From positions 1,413,989 through 1,477,988 of the forward strand of contig NC_047490.1 of assembly GCF_002079055.1 (NCBI RefSeq): a stretch of DNA of 64,000 nt, in the 5' to 3' direction. The position numbers and the translations under genes are program-made. This stretch comes from Saccharomyces paradoxus. Taxonomy: Eukaryota > Ascomycota > Saccharomycetes > Saccharomycetales > Saccharomycetaceae. Of the stretch, positions 33,567-44,236 are shown in pieces. The notes under the pieces are model-generated. The model saw only the letters and a program-made list of their open reading frames with translations. It was not told where the DNA came from and did no database searches. Position 1 is the stretch's first letter. Each line of letters starts with the position of its first letter.

Positions 33567-35015
33567 CTATTTTTTGTCCTTTTTGGTCAATTTTAAAGAT
33601 TTATGCATTGCTAGTAAGTTTGTGGGGGACATCAAATTTTGAGAAGACTTGGGAATGGAACTCAAGCTCCACCTTTTACTTGCGGAGGCACTTCTTTCAG
33701 GTATGTTCACCCTCAAATCGTGTGTCTTACTGTAGGACGAAGCTGAATCTACATTTGAATGTATATTTAAATGCGGTCCTGATTTAGGCCGAGAAGCGTT
33801 CACATCTTGGAATGTTCCGTACATTTCCAACTTGGTTTCCCAGTATTCTAAAACCTTTGGAGACCAATTTTTAGTAATCTTCGGTAAGTTATCTATATGA
33901 ATACCGTTGCACAATAAAAATTCTGTAATAAAGAAAACGGGGGTTCCGTCGACAATTTCGTAATGTTTCAAAGAATATTGAAAAATGGACGGATGGTTTA
34001 AATCATCTTGCTCTTTTTCACTTGCCGTCAATTCTCTTAAAGAATATTTACTTTGTGCAATGGCTCTCTGCATCATGAAGACACTATCTAAATGAATAGC
34101 TTTGATTAAAGACTTTAAAGAGGCTTCTCTGCCCTGGTTGCCATCGATAACAAACTTTTTATGTTGATACTTATCAATAATGAATTTCGATCTTTCCGAA
34201 TCTGCGGAGATTGAGGTTATCTTCTTAACGGAAAAGTTGCGGAGATTGCTTTCATAAATGGCATTAACATTACTATTGGAGACATTATTTTGTAAAAGAT
34301 GCATCAATTCTAACGAGGTGAAATTATCCAGCGTTAAAGATCTGATTTTGGAGATATGTGAACCCAGAGATCGATGAACGCCCGAACATTTGATACACAA
34401 TATACACAATAAATTGATTGATACCCATTCTACAGTTGCAGTGCTACCGCAATCACAACACTTCAAATTAGATTTATCAATTTTGCGGACGATTGACAAC
34501 AATTCATCTCTATTGGAGGCTCCTGTATTAGCAAAAGAGAAATGTTGTGTATGCTGTTTGGACGAATCCGTTTTTGAAGGAATACGGTTATTACTATTAC
34601 TGTTGTTACTGTTACTATGAATGCGATGAGTTTGATGATTAATATGATGAGAATGCGTTGCTTTTTTCTGGCTCCCGCCAAGACGGGTTGATAAGTATGT
34701 GAATGATAGTTGGGGTGAACGAAATGGAAATCTTGGTGGTAGAGAAGGAGGTATTTGTGATAATATCAACGATTCTTTCGCAGTCATTAGTAAAGCAATG
34801 CTTTTTATAATAACATAATATACGTCAAAACCTCGATCCTCCTCGTAGCGGTTCGTTTGCAATTTACATCGAAGAGATTTAAGAAGAATGTTAGTTAACT
34901 TTAACGCGTTGTTGTACCATAATGAATAATGTGCTTTTGATGCTGTTCTTGCTACTGTTCCTTCACCGGGCAAAGGTGCAACATTTTGATTGATATCAGT
35001 ACTATAGAAATCCAT
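33567..35015 (-). CDS. AGE1: AGE1, ArfGAP of the trans-Golgi
   Basis: GTPase-activating protein for Arf1/Arf2 in traffic from the trans-Golgi. 482 residues, as in S. cerevisiae. The ArfGAP zinc finger is visible at about residues 186-215: CDCG, then CIKCSGVHR, with the arginine finger in the CxxC-x4-R context. It is followed by GSHISKIRSLTLD and the ankyrin-like remainder of the catalytic module. A His/Asn/Ser-rich linker (about 115-165) precedes it, encoded by AAC/AGT repeats that vary in length. Confidence 0.96.
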   Translation of the reverse strand: MDFYSTDINQNVAPLPGEGTVARTASKAHYSLWYNNALKLTNILLKSLRCKLQTNRYEEDRGFDVYYVIIKSIALLMTAKESLILSQIPPSLPPRFPFRSPQLSFTYLSTRLGGSQKKATHSHHINHQTHRIHSNSNNSNSNNRIPSKTDSSKQHTQHFSFANTGASNRDELLSIVRKIDKSNLKCCDCGSTATVEWVSINLLCILCIKCSGVHRSLGSHISKIRSLTLDNFTSLELMHLLQNNVSNSNVNAIYESNLRNFSVKKITSISADSERSKFIIDKYQHKKFVIDGNQGREASLKSLIKAIHLDSVFMMQRAIAQSKYSLRELTASEKEQDDLNHPSIFQYSLKHYEIVDGTPVFFITEFLLCNGIHIDNLPKITKNWSPKVLEYWETKLEMYGTFQDVNASRPKSGPHLNIHSNVDSASSYSKTHDLRVNIPERSASASKRWSLSSIPKSSQNLMSPTNLLAMHKSLKLTKKDKK

Positions 35016-35624
35016 TGTTGATGGAACATCCAGAAAATTGTATTCAAAATGACTGTTACAGTTACCTTATCGCTATGCGGTCAACGTTATTTTATCCTCT
35101 TTTTTCGTTCTGACTTTTGCTTTTCTTCTTTCTTCGTCAAATACTACTATAACGATAGCGATACCAAAAAAAAAAACCAACATCGGACGAGAATAAGTAA
35201 TATTTGAGCGTTCAAAATGACATTCCTTTGAATTCAATATGAATCTTATGCGATTAATTCGTCGGGAAAATGCCAAAAAAAAAAGATAAACATCAGAAAT
35301 TCTATTATTAGATTAGATTTTGAATTAGATAATGAATTAATACAGGTAATAATTATAGAGAGGAAATAAAAATAAACAGATAAGTTATTTACATCTTCTA
35401 ACTAATATTCCATTACAAGTGAACGAACATGAAAAGATCATATAAAACCTTTCCAACATATTTTTTTTCCTTCTTTGGTCCTTTCAAGGAAAGAGCGGTC
35501 TTTCTTCTTGTTCTATAATAATATTATTAAAAAAGCACATAACTTGATTGTGTAGCGATAATAAAAAAAATTGGTTTTTCGATATTATAGGAGTATAATG
35601 TCTCTAAAGTCAAAATTAAGGAAC
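35016..35624. other. AGE1-YDR524C-B intergenic region
   Basis: 609 bp: the AGE1 promoter and the long 3' flank of YDR524C-B. AT-rich with short A runs; no other gene or RNA recognised. Confidence 0.55.
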
Positions 35625-35825
35625 TTAGAATAAGAAAGCGACACCGGCAGCAACGGCAGCACCGAAAACACCAGCTCCCAAAGCGTTGGAAGCAGCAGCA
35701 CCAGTAGAGATCTTGGTGCTGGTGGTGTTGGAACCGTTGGTACCGTTGGAACCGTTGGTAGAAACGTTAGCAGCTTGGACAGCGGCAACAGTAGCGAAGG
35801 CAGCGACGATGGTCTTGAATTGCAT
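35625..35825 (-). CDS. YDR524C-B: YDR524C-B, small secreted GPI-type protein
   Basis: 66 residues from ATG 35825. A clear signal peptide ([18 protein letters not shown]), a short Asn/Gly/Thr/Ser segment with several N-glycosylation sequons (NVS, NGS, NGT, NTT), and a hydrophobic Ala/Gly/Val C-terminus typical of a GPI-attachment signal. Once both ends are removed only a roughly 25-residue glycopeptide would remain on the surface. S. cerevisiae has the same gene and a paralogue (YCL048W-A); function is unknown. Strong codon bias (AAG, GGT/GGC, ACC) suggests high expression. Confidence 0.92.
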   Translation of the reverse strand: MQFKTIVAAFATVAAVQAANVSTNGSNGTNGSNTTSTKISTGAAASNALGAGVFGAAVAAGVAFLF

Positions 35826-36617
35826 TTTTGATGATATTAGTGTTAATTGAAACTTTTGTTTATTGATGTTATTTAAGAAGCACTAAAACAATATTCTTTA
35901 ATAAAGCATACAACACAGTGGAGAAGATGAAAAGATAGGATCTAAAATTTCTCGAGTTCTTTATATATGAGGAGGAAAAGACAAGAAAACCACCGCGATG
36001 ACACACAGCACCATATCTCATGTAACAGACGTGAGAAAAAGCGATGATTTTTTCTGCTTTCTTTTTTCTTATTTCAAACGGATATTCCGCTTGCAAAAAG
36101 AAAAGGCGTGGCTCTGGTCTTCGCTATTTTGGAAATAAACTTTGGCGTTCTACGCCCAGAAGCGGCCAAAGAGGCCAATCAGGCCCGTAGACGGGGCCGC
36201 ACGGCTTTCATCGAGGTCGTTTTTCGGAACTGAAAAAGGCCCAACGTCGGGCCTAGGCCCCTACTGCGCCCGATTCGGAAATCGTATTCCTTCTTCTGGA
36301 CATGTTCATCGGGAAGTAAGCAGGTCCAGATCCGCGTAGCATGAAATGGGGCGCCAAAACAGCCGCGGGTAACGAAAAACCGCAACCACGCGTATTTCCG
36401 GGCCGGTGAGGGGCAACGCGCATTGTCCCGGGGCGATATAATCCATGTACCGGGACCCGCACTTTCGACTTTGTTTCCCTTTTTCTCTGTTTTCTATTGT
36501 GCGAGAAAAGATTGATTAACAAGAGATTTTTATTGATCGATCTTAATTAGCCTCGAATTAGCGTAAATTAAGTACCAGCCACTGTATCGGACATTCTAGT
36601 AACTTCGAATTCGCACT
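35826..36617. promoter_or_regulatory. Divergent YDR524C-B/SNA2 region, G/C-rich, with Reb1 site
   Basis: 792 bp. The middle (about 36150-36440) is unusually G/C-rich for this window and has inverted repeats such as GGCCAAAGAGGCC and GGCCCAACGTCGGGCC. CGGGTAAC at 36366-36373 is an exact Reb1 site (GTTACCCG on the other strand), about 245 bp before SNA2. The dubious S. cerevisiae ORF API2 lies here; in this sequence the matching frame lacks an ATG. Confidence 0.55.
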
Positions 36618-36857
36618 ATGCACGCCCGTGATTGGTTTTTAGTTTTCATTGCAATTTTCATCCCTCCCTTAGCAGTCTGGCTAAAAAGAGGTTTTTTCAC
36701 GAAGGATCTGCTCATAAATTTTCTGTTATTCTTACTAGGGTTCTTCCCTGGCCTGATCCATGCTTTGTACGTGATCAGCTGTCATCCATATGAAGAGAAC
36801 GAGGCCCAGTATTCGCATCTCTCTTCTACCGATGATAACTATGGTAGTTTGGCATAA
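36618..36857 (+). CDS. SNA2: SNA2, PMP3-family small membrane protein
   Basis: 79 residues with two hydrophobic spans (about 7-24 and 31-53) and the family signature around FIPPLAVWLKRGF and NFLLFLLGFFPGLIHALYVI. Members such as Pmp3 influence membrane potential and cation tolerance; Sna2 traffics to the vacuole by tyrosine-based sorting signals in its C-terminal tail, where YSHL and YGSL are visible here. Exact function unknown. Confidence 0.96.
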   Translation: MHARDWFLVFIAIFIPPLAVWLKRGFFTKDLLINFLLFLLGFFPGLIHALYVISCHPYEENEAQYSHLSSTDDNYGSLA

Positions 36858-37107
36858 GTGACTCCTTTTTCTTTACGCCCCTTCGCAGAATTTCGTAGAA
36901 AGTGATATATGGCTCTTTACTACACTTCCCTTTCTTTTCATTTTCCTTTTTTTTTTTTTTTTCAATTTTCTGTACTGTGTGTACGTGAAATGAATAATTA
37001 TGTAATGGCAAGCCATCTCATCGCTGCCGGGCTAAGTAAATCTATAACTCTAATATATTCATTTTCCCTCATTCAAGAAAAAATAAATCACTTTAGGTAG
37101 TATCAAA

Positions 37108-38403
37108 ATGGATTTGTTGGGCGATATAGTGGAAAAGGATACATCCGACTCAGTTGAGAATAATGACAACGACGCCCTTATTACCAACAACTCCAGGACG
37201 GGATTTCCTGAGTTGTACAAACCCAAGAAAATATCATCTTGGAAAGAAAGGTTAAGAGAGAAAAGAGCCCAGAAGAAGACTGGTGCTAAGCAGATCGAGA
37301 AGCAACAGGCGACTACGGATGCCCCACTATCGGAGGCGAAATCTATCCATAATGAAAATATCAAAATCTTGCAGGGAATGACTGATGAACAAATAGCGCA
37401 AGAGCGTCAGGATTTGTTTGATTCTTTGGATCCCGGGCTGATTGCCAAGTTGTTGAAAAATATCAATAAAAGAGCGAAAGATGAAAACAATGCCCCATTA
37501 TTTGCAGAAATAGAAGGTGCTTCTGGAACCTGGGTAGGTGGCAATAAGCAAGGCATATACGACCTGCCACCTTTAGAGGATGAAGATGTAAACGCTGCTC
37601 TAGAGATTAAGCCTAAGTCAGGCATAAATCCAAAACACGTTCAGTTTGAAGAAGATGATGATGAAAAAAATAATGATGATGTCGATGATATCGCGCCCCT
37701 AGATTTCCAGATGGCACAAAGCATTGATCATATGAAAAATGAAGACCTATTCAAAGACGTTCATTTTATCAAAGAAAACAATCAGAATGAAGCGGATTTG
37801 GAAAAACTTGATATCAATGATCCTGATTTTAATGATAAATTGCATGAAAAATATTTCCCCGATTTACCAAAGGAGGTCAACAAACTAAAATGGATGAAAT
37901 CGGTGCAACAGGAAACAAACAAGAATTGCATCATCGAAGATGTGTCTGAATGTAGATTTGATTTTAATGGTGACCTTGTTCCGCCCACGAGGCAAATAGA
38001 CTCTACCATCCACTCAGGATTGCACCATCACAGCGACTCACCTGAACTCGCTGGTTACACAATAGTGGAATTAGAACATCTTGCCAGATCTACTTTTTCC
38101 TCTCAAAGATGCATTGCTATACAAACTTTGGGGAGAATACTTTATAAACTAGGTCAAAAGAGCTACTACCAACTAGTGCCAGAGATAGACGCAGAAACAT
38201 ACAAGGAAGATGGAAGTATATCGAACGTTATGGATAAGATCTATTCCATGTTTTGGGACTTAGTTAAAGACGGGAAAATCGTCGAATCACTAGAAATCGC
38301 TTCTGATGAAAAATTCACTAGAAACTTGTCAGTCAGAAATTATGCTATTGATGCACTTTGGTTATGGAAACAAGGTGGTGGGGACTTTCGAACCAAGAAA
38401 TAG
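37108..38403 (+). CDS. RBA50: RBA50, RNA polymerase II assembly factor (RPAP1 homologue)
   Basis: Essential cytoplasmic/nuclear factor for assembly of Rpb2/Rpb3 into RNA polymerase II. 431 residues (about 439 in S. cerevisiae). The RPAP1 N-terminal motif is visible at about residues 93-140 (NIKILQGMTDEQIAQERQ and LFDSLDPGLIAKLLK), and the RPAP1 C-terminal block at about 240-330 (KLKWMKSV, CRFDFNGDLVPP, YTIVELEHLARSTFSSQRCIA). The linker has an acidic run of Asp/Glu/Asn codons (near 37660-37690). Confidence 0.95.
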   Translation: MDLLGDIVEKDTSDSVENNDNDALITNNSRTGFPELYKPKKISSWKERLREKRAQKKTGAKQIEKQQATTDAPLSEAKSIHNENIKILQGMTDEQIAQERQDLFDSLDPGLIAKLLKNINKRAKDENNAPLFAEIEGASGTWVGGNKQGIYDLPPLEDEDVNAALEIKPKSGINPKHVQFEEDDDEKNNDDVDDIAPLDFQMAQSIDHMKNEDLFKDVHFIKENNQNEADLEKLDINDPDFNDKLHEKYFPDLPKEVNKLKWMKSVQQETNKNCIIEDVSECRFDFNGDLVPPTRQIDSTIHSGLHHHSDSPELAGYTIVELEHLARSTFSSQRCIAIQTLGRILYKLGQKSYYQLVPEIDAETYKEDGSISNVMDKIYSMFWDLVKDGKIVESLEIASDEKFTRNLSVRNYAIDALWLWKQGGGDFRTKK

Positions 38404-38465
38404 ATAGAAGATAAAAAAAATAGTAGTACATAAAGGTGCGCCAAGCAGCATCTATTCGTAAAAAT

Positions 38466-39015
38466 AAGAAAAATGTGTCTCTCTGAGTCATGTTTATAGC
38501 TTCTTTTTGTACAAAACTGTCTCAAATATTTTCTCTTCTATGATCTCCCAAAATCCATGTAACTTTCCATCATTTCCTCCACATGCCGACCATGTCATGT
38601 ACCTCAAGCCGAAATCAACCAAACTTGAACGAAGAACTCAGACGAGTCTAGTAAAAGATCAGCAATGAAACACGTACAACATAACCGGTATTAATATAGG
38701 ACATATTAAAAGTAGAGGGAAAAATTTAACAAAAATTAAAACACGAGGGAAACCAATCTTGAAAGTCCAATAAAATGAGAAGTGCATGGATCAAGTACCA
38801 TGCAAAAGCAAAAAACAAAAAAAAGTCGCAACTTCAATCATGCCTATTCTCTCCAAATAACCTTTAGAACAAAAGTTAATTACAGGAAAGGGAAAATATT
38901 ATTCTCCAAGGCAAATATCAAATCACTGGTCAAAAGAGAATAGTTTATCTTTGCACATTGACACATTCATCGAGGGTTTCAAGCACTTAAAAAGAGCAAG
39001 ATTCAGTTCAAAAAA
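38466..39015 (+). ncRNA. snR84: Probable snR84 H/ACA snoRNA locus
   Basis: From memory, S. cerevisiae has the roughly 550-nt H/ACA snoRNA snR84, a guide for 25S rRNA pseudouridylation, about 65 bp downstream of RBA50. Here that interval has no coding frame of note on either strand and fits a noncoding transcript. I could not derive the hairpins, the H box or the 3' ACA by eye, so the ends and even the presence of the gene rest on synteny. Confidence 0.4.
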
Positions 39016-40624
39016 TTGATCCTCGACAAACTTAAGTTGTGCAATTCATGTTAGTATATCCATATAAAGCTTATAGTATGATGATGAGTACTCTCATGGA
39101 CTAGCTTTGTTATTCAAACTTTAAACTTCGGACACTTGACATTTTCTTCATTTGTTAGTAGTTCGACTGTAGTTACGTCGTAAGTCTCATCGTCAGTCTC
39201 ATCGCATCTTTATTTATCAATTATGAAAAAAATTTTCACCTCATTTGGATACCCGGCTGGAATATTTGAACTAACCTGTATGGATTTACACGTCAAGATT
39301 TCATATCACGATATATTAGGGTAATACATTTGTGCTCAGCATTGTCCTAGAAATTCATTGGTATAAGTACTTATCATTTTCCGCACAAACACCTTGTGTG
39401 ATAATGTGCAGGTCGCCCACCTGGATATTACTATCCGGATTATCATATAGTATGCCAGATATTATAGTTCCAGAACTTTTTCTTCCTTCGGACATGTACC
39501 ATTTTCTCGGAGGTATTAGGTATTTTTCTATTTTGGGTTCCTTTTCCATTAACCTTCAGCGTGGCTTGAAAATGCTCTCGACTCAAATAATACACGCAAG
39601 CATAAAAACCAAGATGTCCATAATGAAGACTGTGCATGAATGGTCTTAACCATACCTATTTTGTGCCGACGAAAATTGTGACTAGCATCTTGTGAGTACT
39701 TTATTATGTAATTTGACCATTCCTCTCATGATCCGTATTGCTCTTGTGGATAAATATACGAAAATAGTACAATATCCAACTCTATAACCCTTGCATAATA
39801 AGGTATAAAACGCACGGTAGCAGAGATGAGGAAATAGAATTAAGAAATCTAATAAAGGTTAATTATTGACTGATTGGATACCTTGTCGAAGGGGTTTTTA
39901 CAGGTTAAGAAAGGAAATATGCACATTCTCTTATAACCAGATCCGCCTAACACCAATATAACTTCTCATATAAAGCTTCCCCCTTTCCATTCTCTACTAT
40001 GATGTCGTACCTATTCTGTTACACTACAGTGCCTGCTTGATTCCGCATTCATAATGGCTGTACAACGTTTACCTAATGCATTCTCGTCTGCAAAGCGTAG
40101 GGATATACGTCTTTTTTTGGTAATAATATGTACCAATTAGGAAACTGAGACCCTGCTTTCACGCGTGCTCCTACCCTTTCCAGTAATAAAAGTTCGGGTA
40201 AGATTTCTTTTCCAAACGAGCTTACGTGTCGCATCGACAAATATGGCGCTCTTATATAAGTAGGCGGCATCTAAAAAGAAATAAGATCTTTTTTCTATTG
40301 TGAAGACGTTGTCGTGTGAATATTAATAAAGAGTTGTAATTTGGTAACAAGACAATCAAGGAGTTAATATATAAAGTTCATCACTGCTCGGATCTCTCTT
40401 TTGTATAGAGTTCTGAAGCCCTCAAAGATTATAACCAACTAGTCGTCATTCATTTCAAAAAAATAAAGGAGAATTAGAGCTCTTCCACAAAAGCGGCTAT
40501 TTCAGGCATAAGTTCAAATCAAGTTACCAATTTCACGCTCCTCATTCATTTTTCTGTATTATACTTCAATTATTTTTGCTTCTTTTTTTTTTTCAAAGCC
40601 GCCTGTTGTATCATATTAGCTGAA
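39016..40624. other. Long gene-free interval before HLR1
   Basis: About 1.6 kb without a supported gene. Short frames at 39332-39649 (+) and 39355-39637 (-) lack homology I recognise. The HLR1 promoter part carries a pyrimidine run (about 40575-40596). Confidence 0.5.
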
Positions 40625-41890
40625 ATGGAAAATTTATGCCCTCCACCTCCTTCCCAAAGGATGGATTTTTCCACTCCTCCAAGAAACAGGCATCGTCACA
40701 AAAGATCCTTTGCCATATCTGGAGATTTTGAATTTTTAAAACAACCTGCTTCTGCGCCTGTTTTCACTTCTGGATATGACTCACCTACCCTTGAGAATAC
40801 ACCAAGAAGAGCAAGCGGCATGAACTTGACAATGCCTGATGAATCTCAAAATGAATCGGCACTAGTACCTTCACCAAGCCCAAGGTTTTTCATCAGCGAA
40901 GCTTCCACATATACATCACCAGTTAAAGGAGTGCCGGACGCTATCATTAATTTGGATGATGTGCTCATTAATGAGCCGAGAATGTGTAGATCACATCGCA
41001 AAACCAAATCGGTACCAGTAAAATTGGACGAATTTTATTCCTCCCATAAGTGCAGCTCTGTACCAGAATTAACTATAAATGAAGAAATGGATGAAGACGA
41101 CACCAACCCTCAGTTACTGGAGCCCGTAAAACCATTATCAACTTCTTTATCTACTGAAATGAATGAAGACAAGAGAATGGCATTGAAAAATACCAGAAGC
41201 CATAACTCGTTAAAAATTCAGGCACAAAAGCAAAGGTACTACAACTCTGCAAGATATCTGCCTTTGAATAACGATGACAGAACAACAGATCCACAAAGTT
41301 TAACGAAGCAAAGCTCTGTTACATCTTTATTTTCTTCTAGGTCGATCACACCTGTATCGTGTAACATCAATAATGCTGGTAGAATCAATACCATCAATGG
41401 TAATTATCTGGATGATGTTCTTTATGATCTCGATACTCCTGCAACAACTTTGACTCAGGATATTGATAACTTCCAAACTAGTATCAGTGAAAGGGTTAGG
41501 CTGTCACCACAATCCTCTTCGATAAAAAAGTATTTTTCCAAAGATGGTAAATCCCTCAGCAGCTTCAATTTTCAGTCTCAAGAGTACGATATGGTATCCT
41601 TTACTGAAGATTTCGACCATGCAACGTCATTGTCCTCTTCTATTCTTGACTCTGAGAAACAAACAGATGATGAAGAAGAAAGTATTCCCGAAGAAATACT
41701 ACGAGGAGAGCCCCTGCATGTATACAACGAAACCAATAAATCTGAAAAAAATGCCAGCTCGCCTACGAAGCAAAAGTCGGCCCCAACTGACAGAAATAGC
41801 AAGCACAAGTCAAGTCAATATGAAAAAAAACCTCACAAGAAGAATAGAAAATTTAAAATTTTTGCCAAATTATTCTGCACCAGGAAATAA
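40625..41890 (+). CDS. HLR1: HLR1, LRE1 paralogue of cell-wall/PKA-linked signalling
   Basis: 421 residues (about 423 in S. cerevisiae). In S. cerevisiae HLR1 and its paralogue LRE1 suppress kinase-pathway defects affecting cell-wall integrity and osmotic growth. The protein looks mostly disordered and rich in Ser/Thr-Pro sites ([15 protein letters not shown] near the N-terminus resembles an AGC-kinase target). An acidic segment ([11 protein letters not shown]) and a very basic tail ([21 protein letters not shown] spans the end) follow. No catalytic domain is visible. Confidence 0.9.
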   Translation: MENLCPPPPSQRMDFSTPPRNRHRHKRSFAISGDFEFLKQPASAPVFTSGYDSPTLENTPRRASGMNLTMPDESQNESALVPSPSPRFFISEASTYTSPVKGVPDAIINLDDVLINEPRMCRSHRKTKSVPVKLDEFYSSHKCSSVPELTINEEMDEDDTNPQLLEPVKPLSTSLSTEMNEDKRMALKNTRSHNSLKIQAQKQRYYNSARYLPLNNDDRTTDPQSLTKQSSVTSLFSSRSITPVSCNINNAGRINTINGNYLDDVLYDLDTPATTLTQDIDNFQTSISERVRLSPQSSSIKKYFSKDGKSLSSFNFQSQEYDMVSFTEDFDHATSLSSSILDSEKQTDDEEESIPEEILRGEPLHVYNETNKSEKNASSPTKQKSAPTDRNSKHKSSQYEKKPHKKNRKFKIFAKLFCTRK

Positions 41891-42183
41891 TAAAATAATT
41901 CAAGACATATAAACCACTCGATACCCATCATCTGCATAATTATAGAAGATATAAATACTAATAGATACCCGATTTATAACACTAGACATAACAATTTATG
42001 ATTTCATAATAAAATTTTAAGTTCAGACTATGATAAATAAATAATATTAAGTAAGCGTTGCAAGCTAACGCAAGTATATATATAGAAATAGTAGAGGATA
42101 TGGTTTAGTCTCTGTCCCTTCTTTCAAATGAATATTTAATGCTTTTTTTTCGGTTTATGTGCTCATGGTATTTTTATTTCTTT

Positions 42184-42567
42184 TCATTTGGAGACTTCTA
42201 TATTGTCTAACTCGTCCTTCTCCTTAGCTGCAGCTTCTGCTTCTAATATATATGGCAACAAATAGGGAACATCCTCTTGAGCTTTGATCCATTCGTTTCT
42301 TGGCAATAAATGATGGGTCAACTCGGTTTGGTGAGCTCTGATTATTCTATATGCCCTGCAATAAGATTCATCTTCAGGCAGTCTTCTTAAAGCGGTCTGC
42401 ATGACAGGGTTTTCCTCTGCAATTAAATCGTCAAATTTGAGGCCTAGTTTCTTGTAGCCTGCGAGGTTAATGAATTGATTGGCAACTGGGACACATAGCT
42501 TAGATAGGACAGGTGACTTCAAAATATAGTCACCAATTTTGACAATGGACGTAAAAGACTGTGGCAT
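42184..42567 (-). CDS. QCR7: QCR7, subunit 7 of cytochrome bc1 complex
   Basis: Matrix-facing 14-kDa subunit of respiratory complex III that contacts cytochrome b early in assembly. 127 residues, as in S. cerevisiae, all helical-looking with no membrane span; the N-terminus [16 protein letters not shown] is kept in the mature protein and required for assembly. Family-conserved [21 protein letters not shown] and [18 protein letters not shown] are present. A CCAAT box upstream fits Hap2/3/4/5 control. Confidence 0.97.
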   Translation of the reverse strand: MPQSFTSIVKIGDYILKSPVLSKLCVPVANQFINLAGYKKLGLKFDDLIAEENPVMQTALRRLPEDESYCRAYRIIRAHQTELTHHLLPRNEWIKAQEDVPYLLPYILEAEAAAKEKDELDNIEVSK

Positions 42568-42742
42568 CTTATTCTTTTTAAAACTTCTAGTTACAGTTTT
42601 CTATTATTCTGATGAACTCTCAAACAACGATGTCAACAGCACTTTTTTCAAGCTTTTACATCTCTTCCCTTTTATTACTGCTTCCTGAAAGCAAATTGTT
42701 AGGCCCCTCGCCGGGGTGACCCGATAAAAAGCGCGTCGCTCC

Positions 42743-42750
42743 TGATTGGT
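42743..42750 (-). promoter_or_regulatory. Hap2/3/4/5 CCAAT box of QCR7
   Basis: TGATTGGT fits the TNATTGGT form of the yeast Hap-complex site, about 180 bp upstream of the QCR7 ATG. QCR7 is a respiratory gene of the Hap regulon. It could also serve nothing, as the match is short. Confidence 0.5.
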
Positions 42751-42810
42751 CGAAACAAAATTATAGCGCAGTTACACATTTATGGGTAGGCTATATATGT
42801 CTAATAGATC

Positions 42811-43788
42811 TTAATAGTGATATTCTGTTGGTTTTTGACCAGCTGTGTTAGGAAAACCGCATTCCAGTAACGACTTGTCAACCAGATGAGGTTCTACAGT
42901 GAGTTTCTCCAGTTTTTCTTTGTCTTTAACTAAGATCATACCACAGTACCCCGTGGAGTTTATGTTTAACGTCAAAGGTGGTTTACTCTTAGCATGCGAT
43001 CTTGGAACTACACAAATCCATTTCTTGGTCAATAGAACGTTGTATGACTTGGTCAACTCCGGAGACTCATTGGTCCAATCTTGGAAAAATGTAAGTGCTC
43101 TCTGCATCAAAGAAATGTAACACATAGCGAGAAGATCTTCGTCGACTTGATCAGGTGATTCCGGCAGTGGCAAAACAAAATGAGCAAAGGAAACCTTATC
43201 ATCTTGTAATGGCTCTGCGTTGAAGGTGGGTAAAAAATGATCCTTTCCGTTACACAATGCGTCCTGGAAAGGAATAAATTTCTTAGGCATTTGCATTATT
43301 TGCAAGTGTTTGTGATCCTGTGAGGAACCGCTATGAGGCCCACAATTATAAAAGACCAGGTATCTTCCATCAGATACTTCACTATCTTTGCCTTCTTCGA
43401 GAGAACAGAGCACGTTGTAAGCAGTCATCAAATCACTCGGCGTTAAAGCTGATTTTTGGTCTTTAAACTCGCTTGTCACCAAGAGACTATGTTCAGGGAC
43501 CACAGGAAATTTGTTGAGCAGCAGCTTATATTCTCCATCACCATTTACATCATCGGTCACCACTAGTTCCTTGTCTGGATTAGCAAATGGATCCACGGTC
43601 CTTGAATCGTTACTCTTTTTAGCATTAGGCTTAAGTGCCAAAGACGGGGCAAACGTCACCCAATATTGGGTCGCCGTTTGCGGATTTTTCAATTTCTTAG
43701 ATTCTGCATGGGTTACTTTCAGATGTCCATCCTTTTCGGCTGCAACAAATCTATCGCGGATCTTCTGTTTCAAGTTTTTATCAACCAT
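42811..43788 (-). CDS. APA2: APA2, diadenosine tetraphosphate phosphorylase
   Basis: Splits Ap4A with phosphate to ADP and ATP (ATP adenylyltransferase), controlling dinucleotide alarmone levels; paralogue of APA1. 325 residues, as in S. cerevisiae. The HIT-superfamily catalytic block is SGSSQDHKHLQIM (about 155-167), with the active histidine in the H-x-H-x-Q pattern. LLLNKFPVVPEHSLLVT is also family-conserved. Gene and QCR7 run on the same strand, 243 bp apart. Confidence 0.97.
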   Translation of the reverse strand: MVDKNLKQKIRDRFVAAEKDGHLKVTHAESKKLKNPQTATQYWVTFAPSLALKPNAKKSNDSRTVDPFANPDKELVVTDDVNGDGEYKLLLNKFPVVPEHSLLVTSEFKDQKSALTPSDLMTAYNVLCSLEEGKDSEVSDGRYLVFYNCGPHSGSSQDHKHLQIMQMPKKFIPFQDALCNGKDHFLPTFNAEPLQDDKVSFAHFVLPLPESPDQVDEDLLAMCYISLMQRALTFFQDWTNESPELTKSYNVLLTKKWICVVPRSHAKSKPPLTLNINSTGYCGMILVKDKEKLEKLTVEPHLVDKSLLECGFPNTAGQKPTEYHY

Positions 43789-44236
43789 CTTTGTCTTCCT
43801 ACTTTTCTAGCCCAGAAGTTCGGTTGTCTGATAGTTTATTTTCATACTTTAATAGTTCGAAATTAGGCAAAGTCATACACGTGACGCTGGTATGATCAAA
43901 ATATTTTCTATATGGTTATTCATAATTGCATATTTACGACAGTACCTCAAAAAGTTCTAGCCTAATGCGGAGAAACATTCCGCGATCTACGCATTGGGTT
44001 CATTTAGTTTGTAATTGCCGGGACCGATTTTTTTTGCTTCTGACTGCTCAACTTAAGAATCTTGCATGACACTAAACGACTAGCGCAGTTCCCGCAATAT
44101 CGGCCGAAATTTTATTTCACCAACATAACGATGAGTAAAAAAGAACATAAGTTTTCGAACAGATTCATCATTGTAACTAAACAACTACCAGAATAAGAGT
44201 CACAGTTCCAATTGAGTGCATGCGAAAAGAATCGCA
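43789..44236. other. Divergent APA2/CAB1 promoter region
   Basis: 448 bp, no gene. TTCCGCGATC and short poly(T) stretches occur, but I assign no factor. Confidence 0.55.

Noticed and set aside
36142-36339. 65-codon frame where S. cerevisiae API2 lies
   Set aside because: Starts with TTG, not ATG; arginine-rich translation of G/C-rich promoter DNA.
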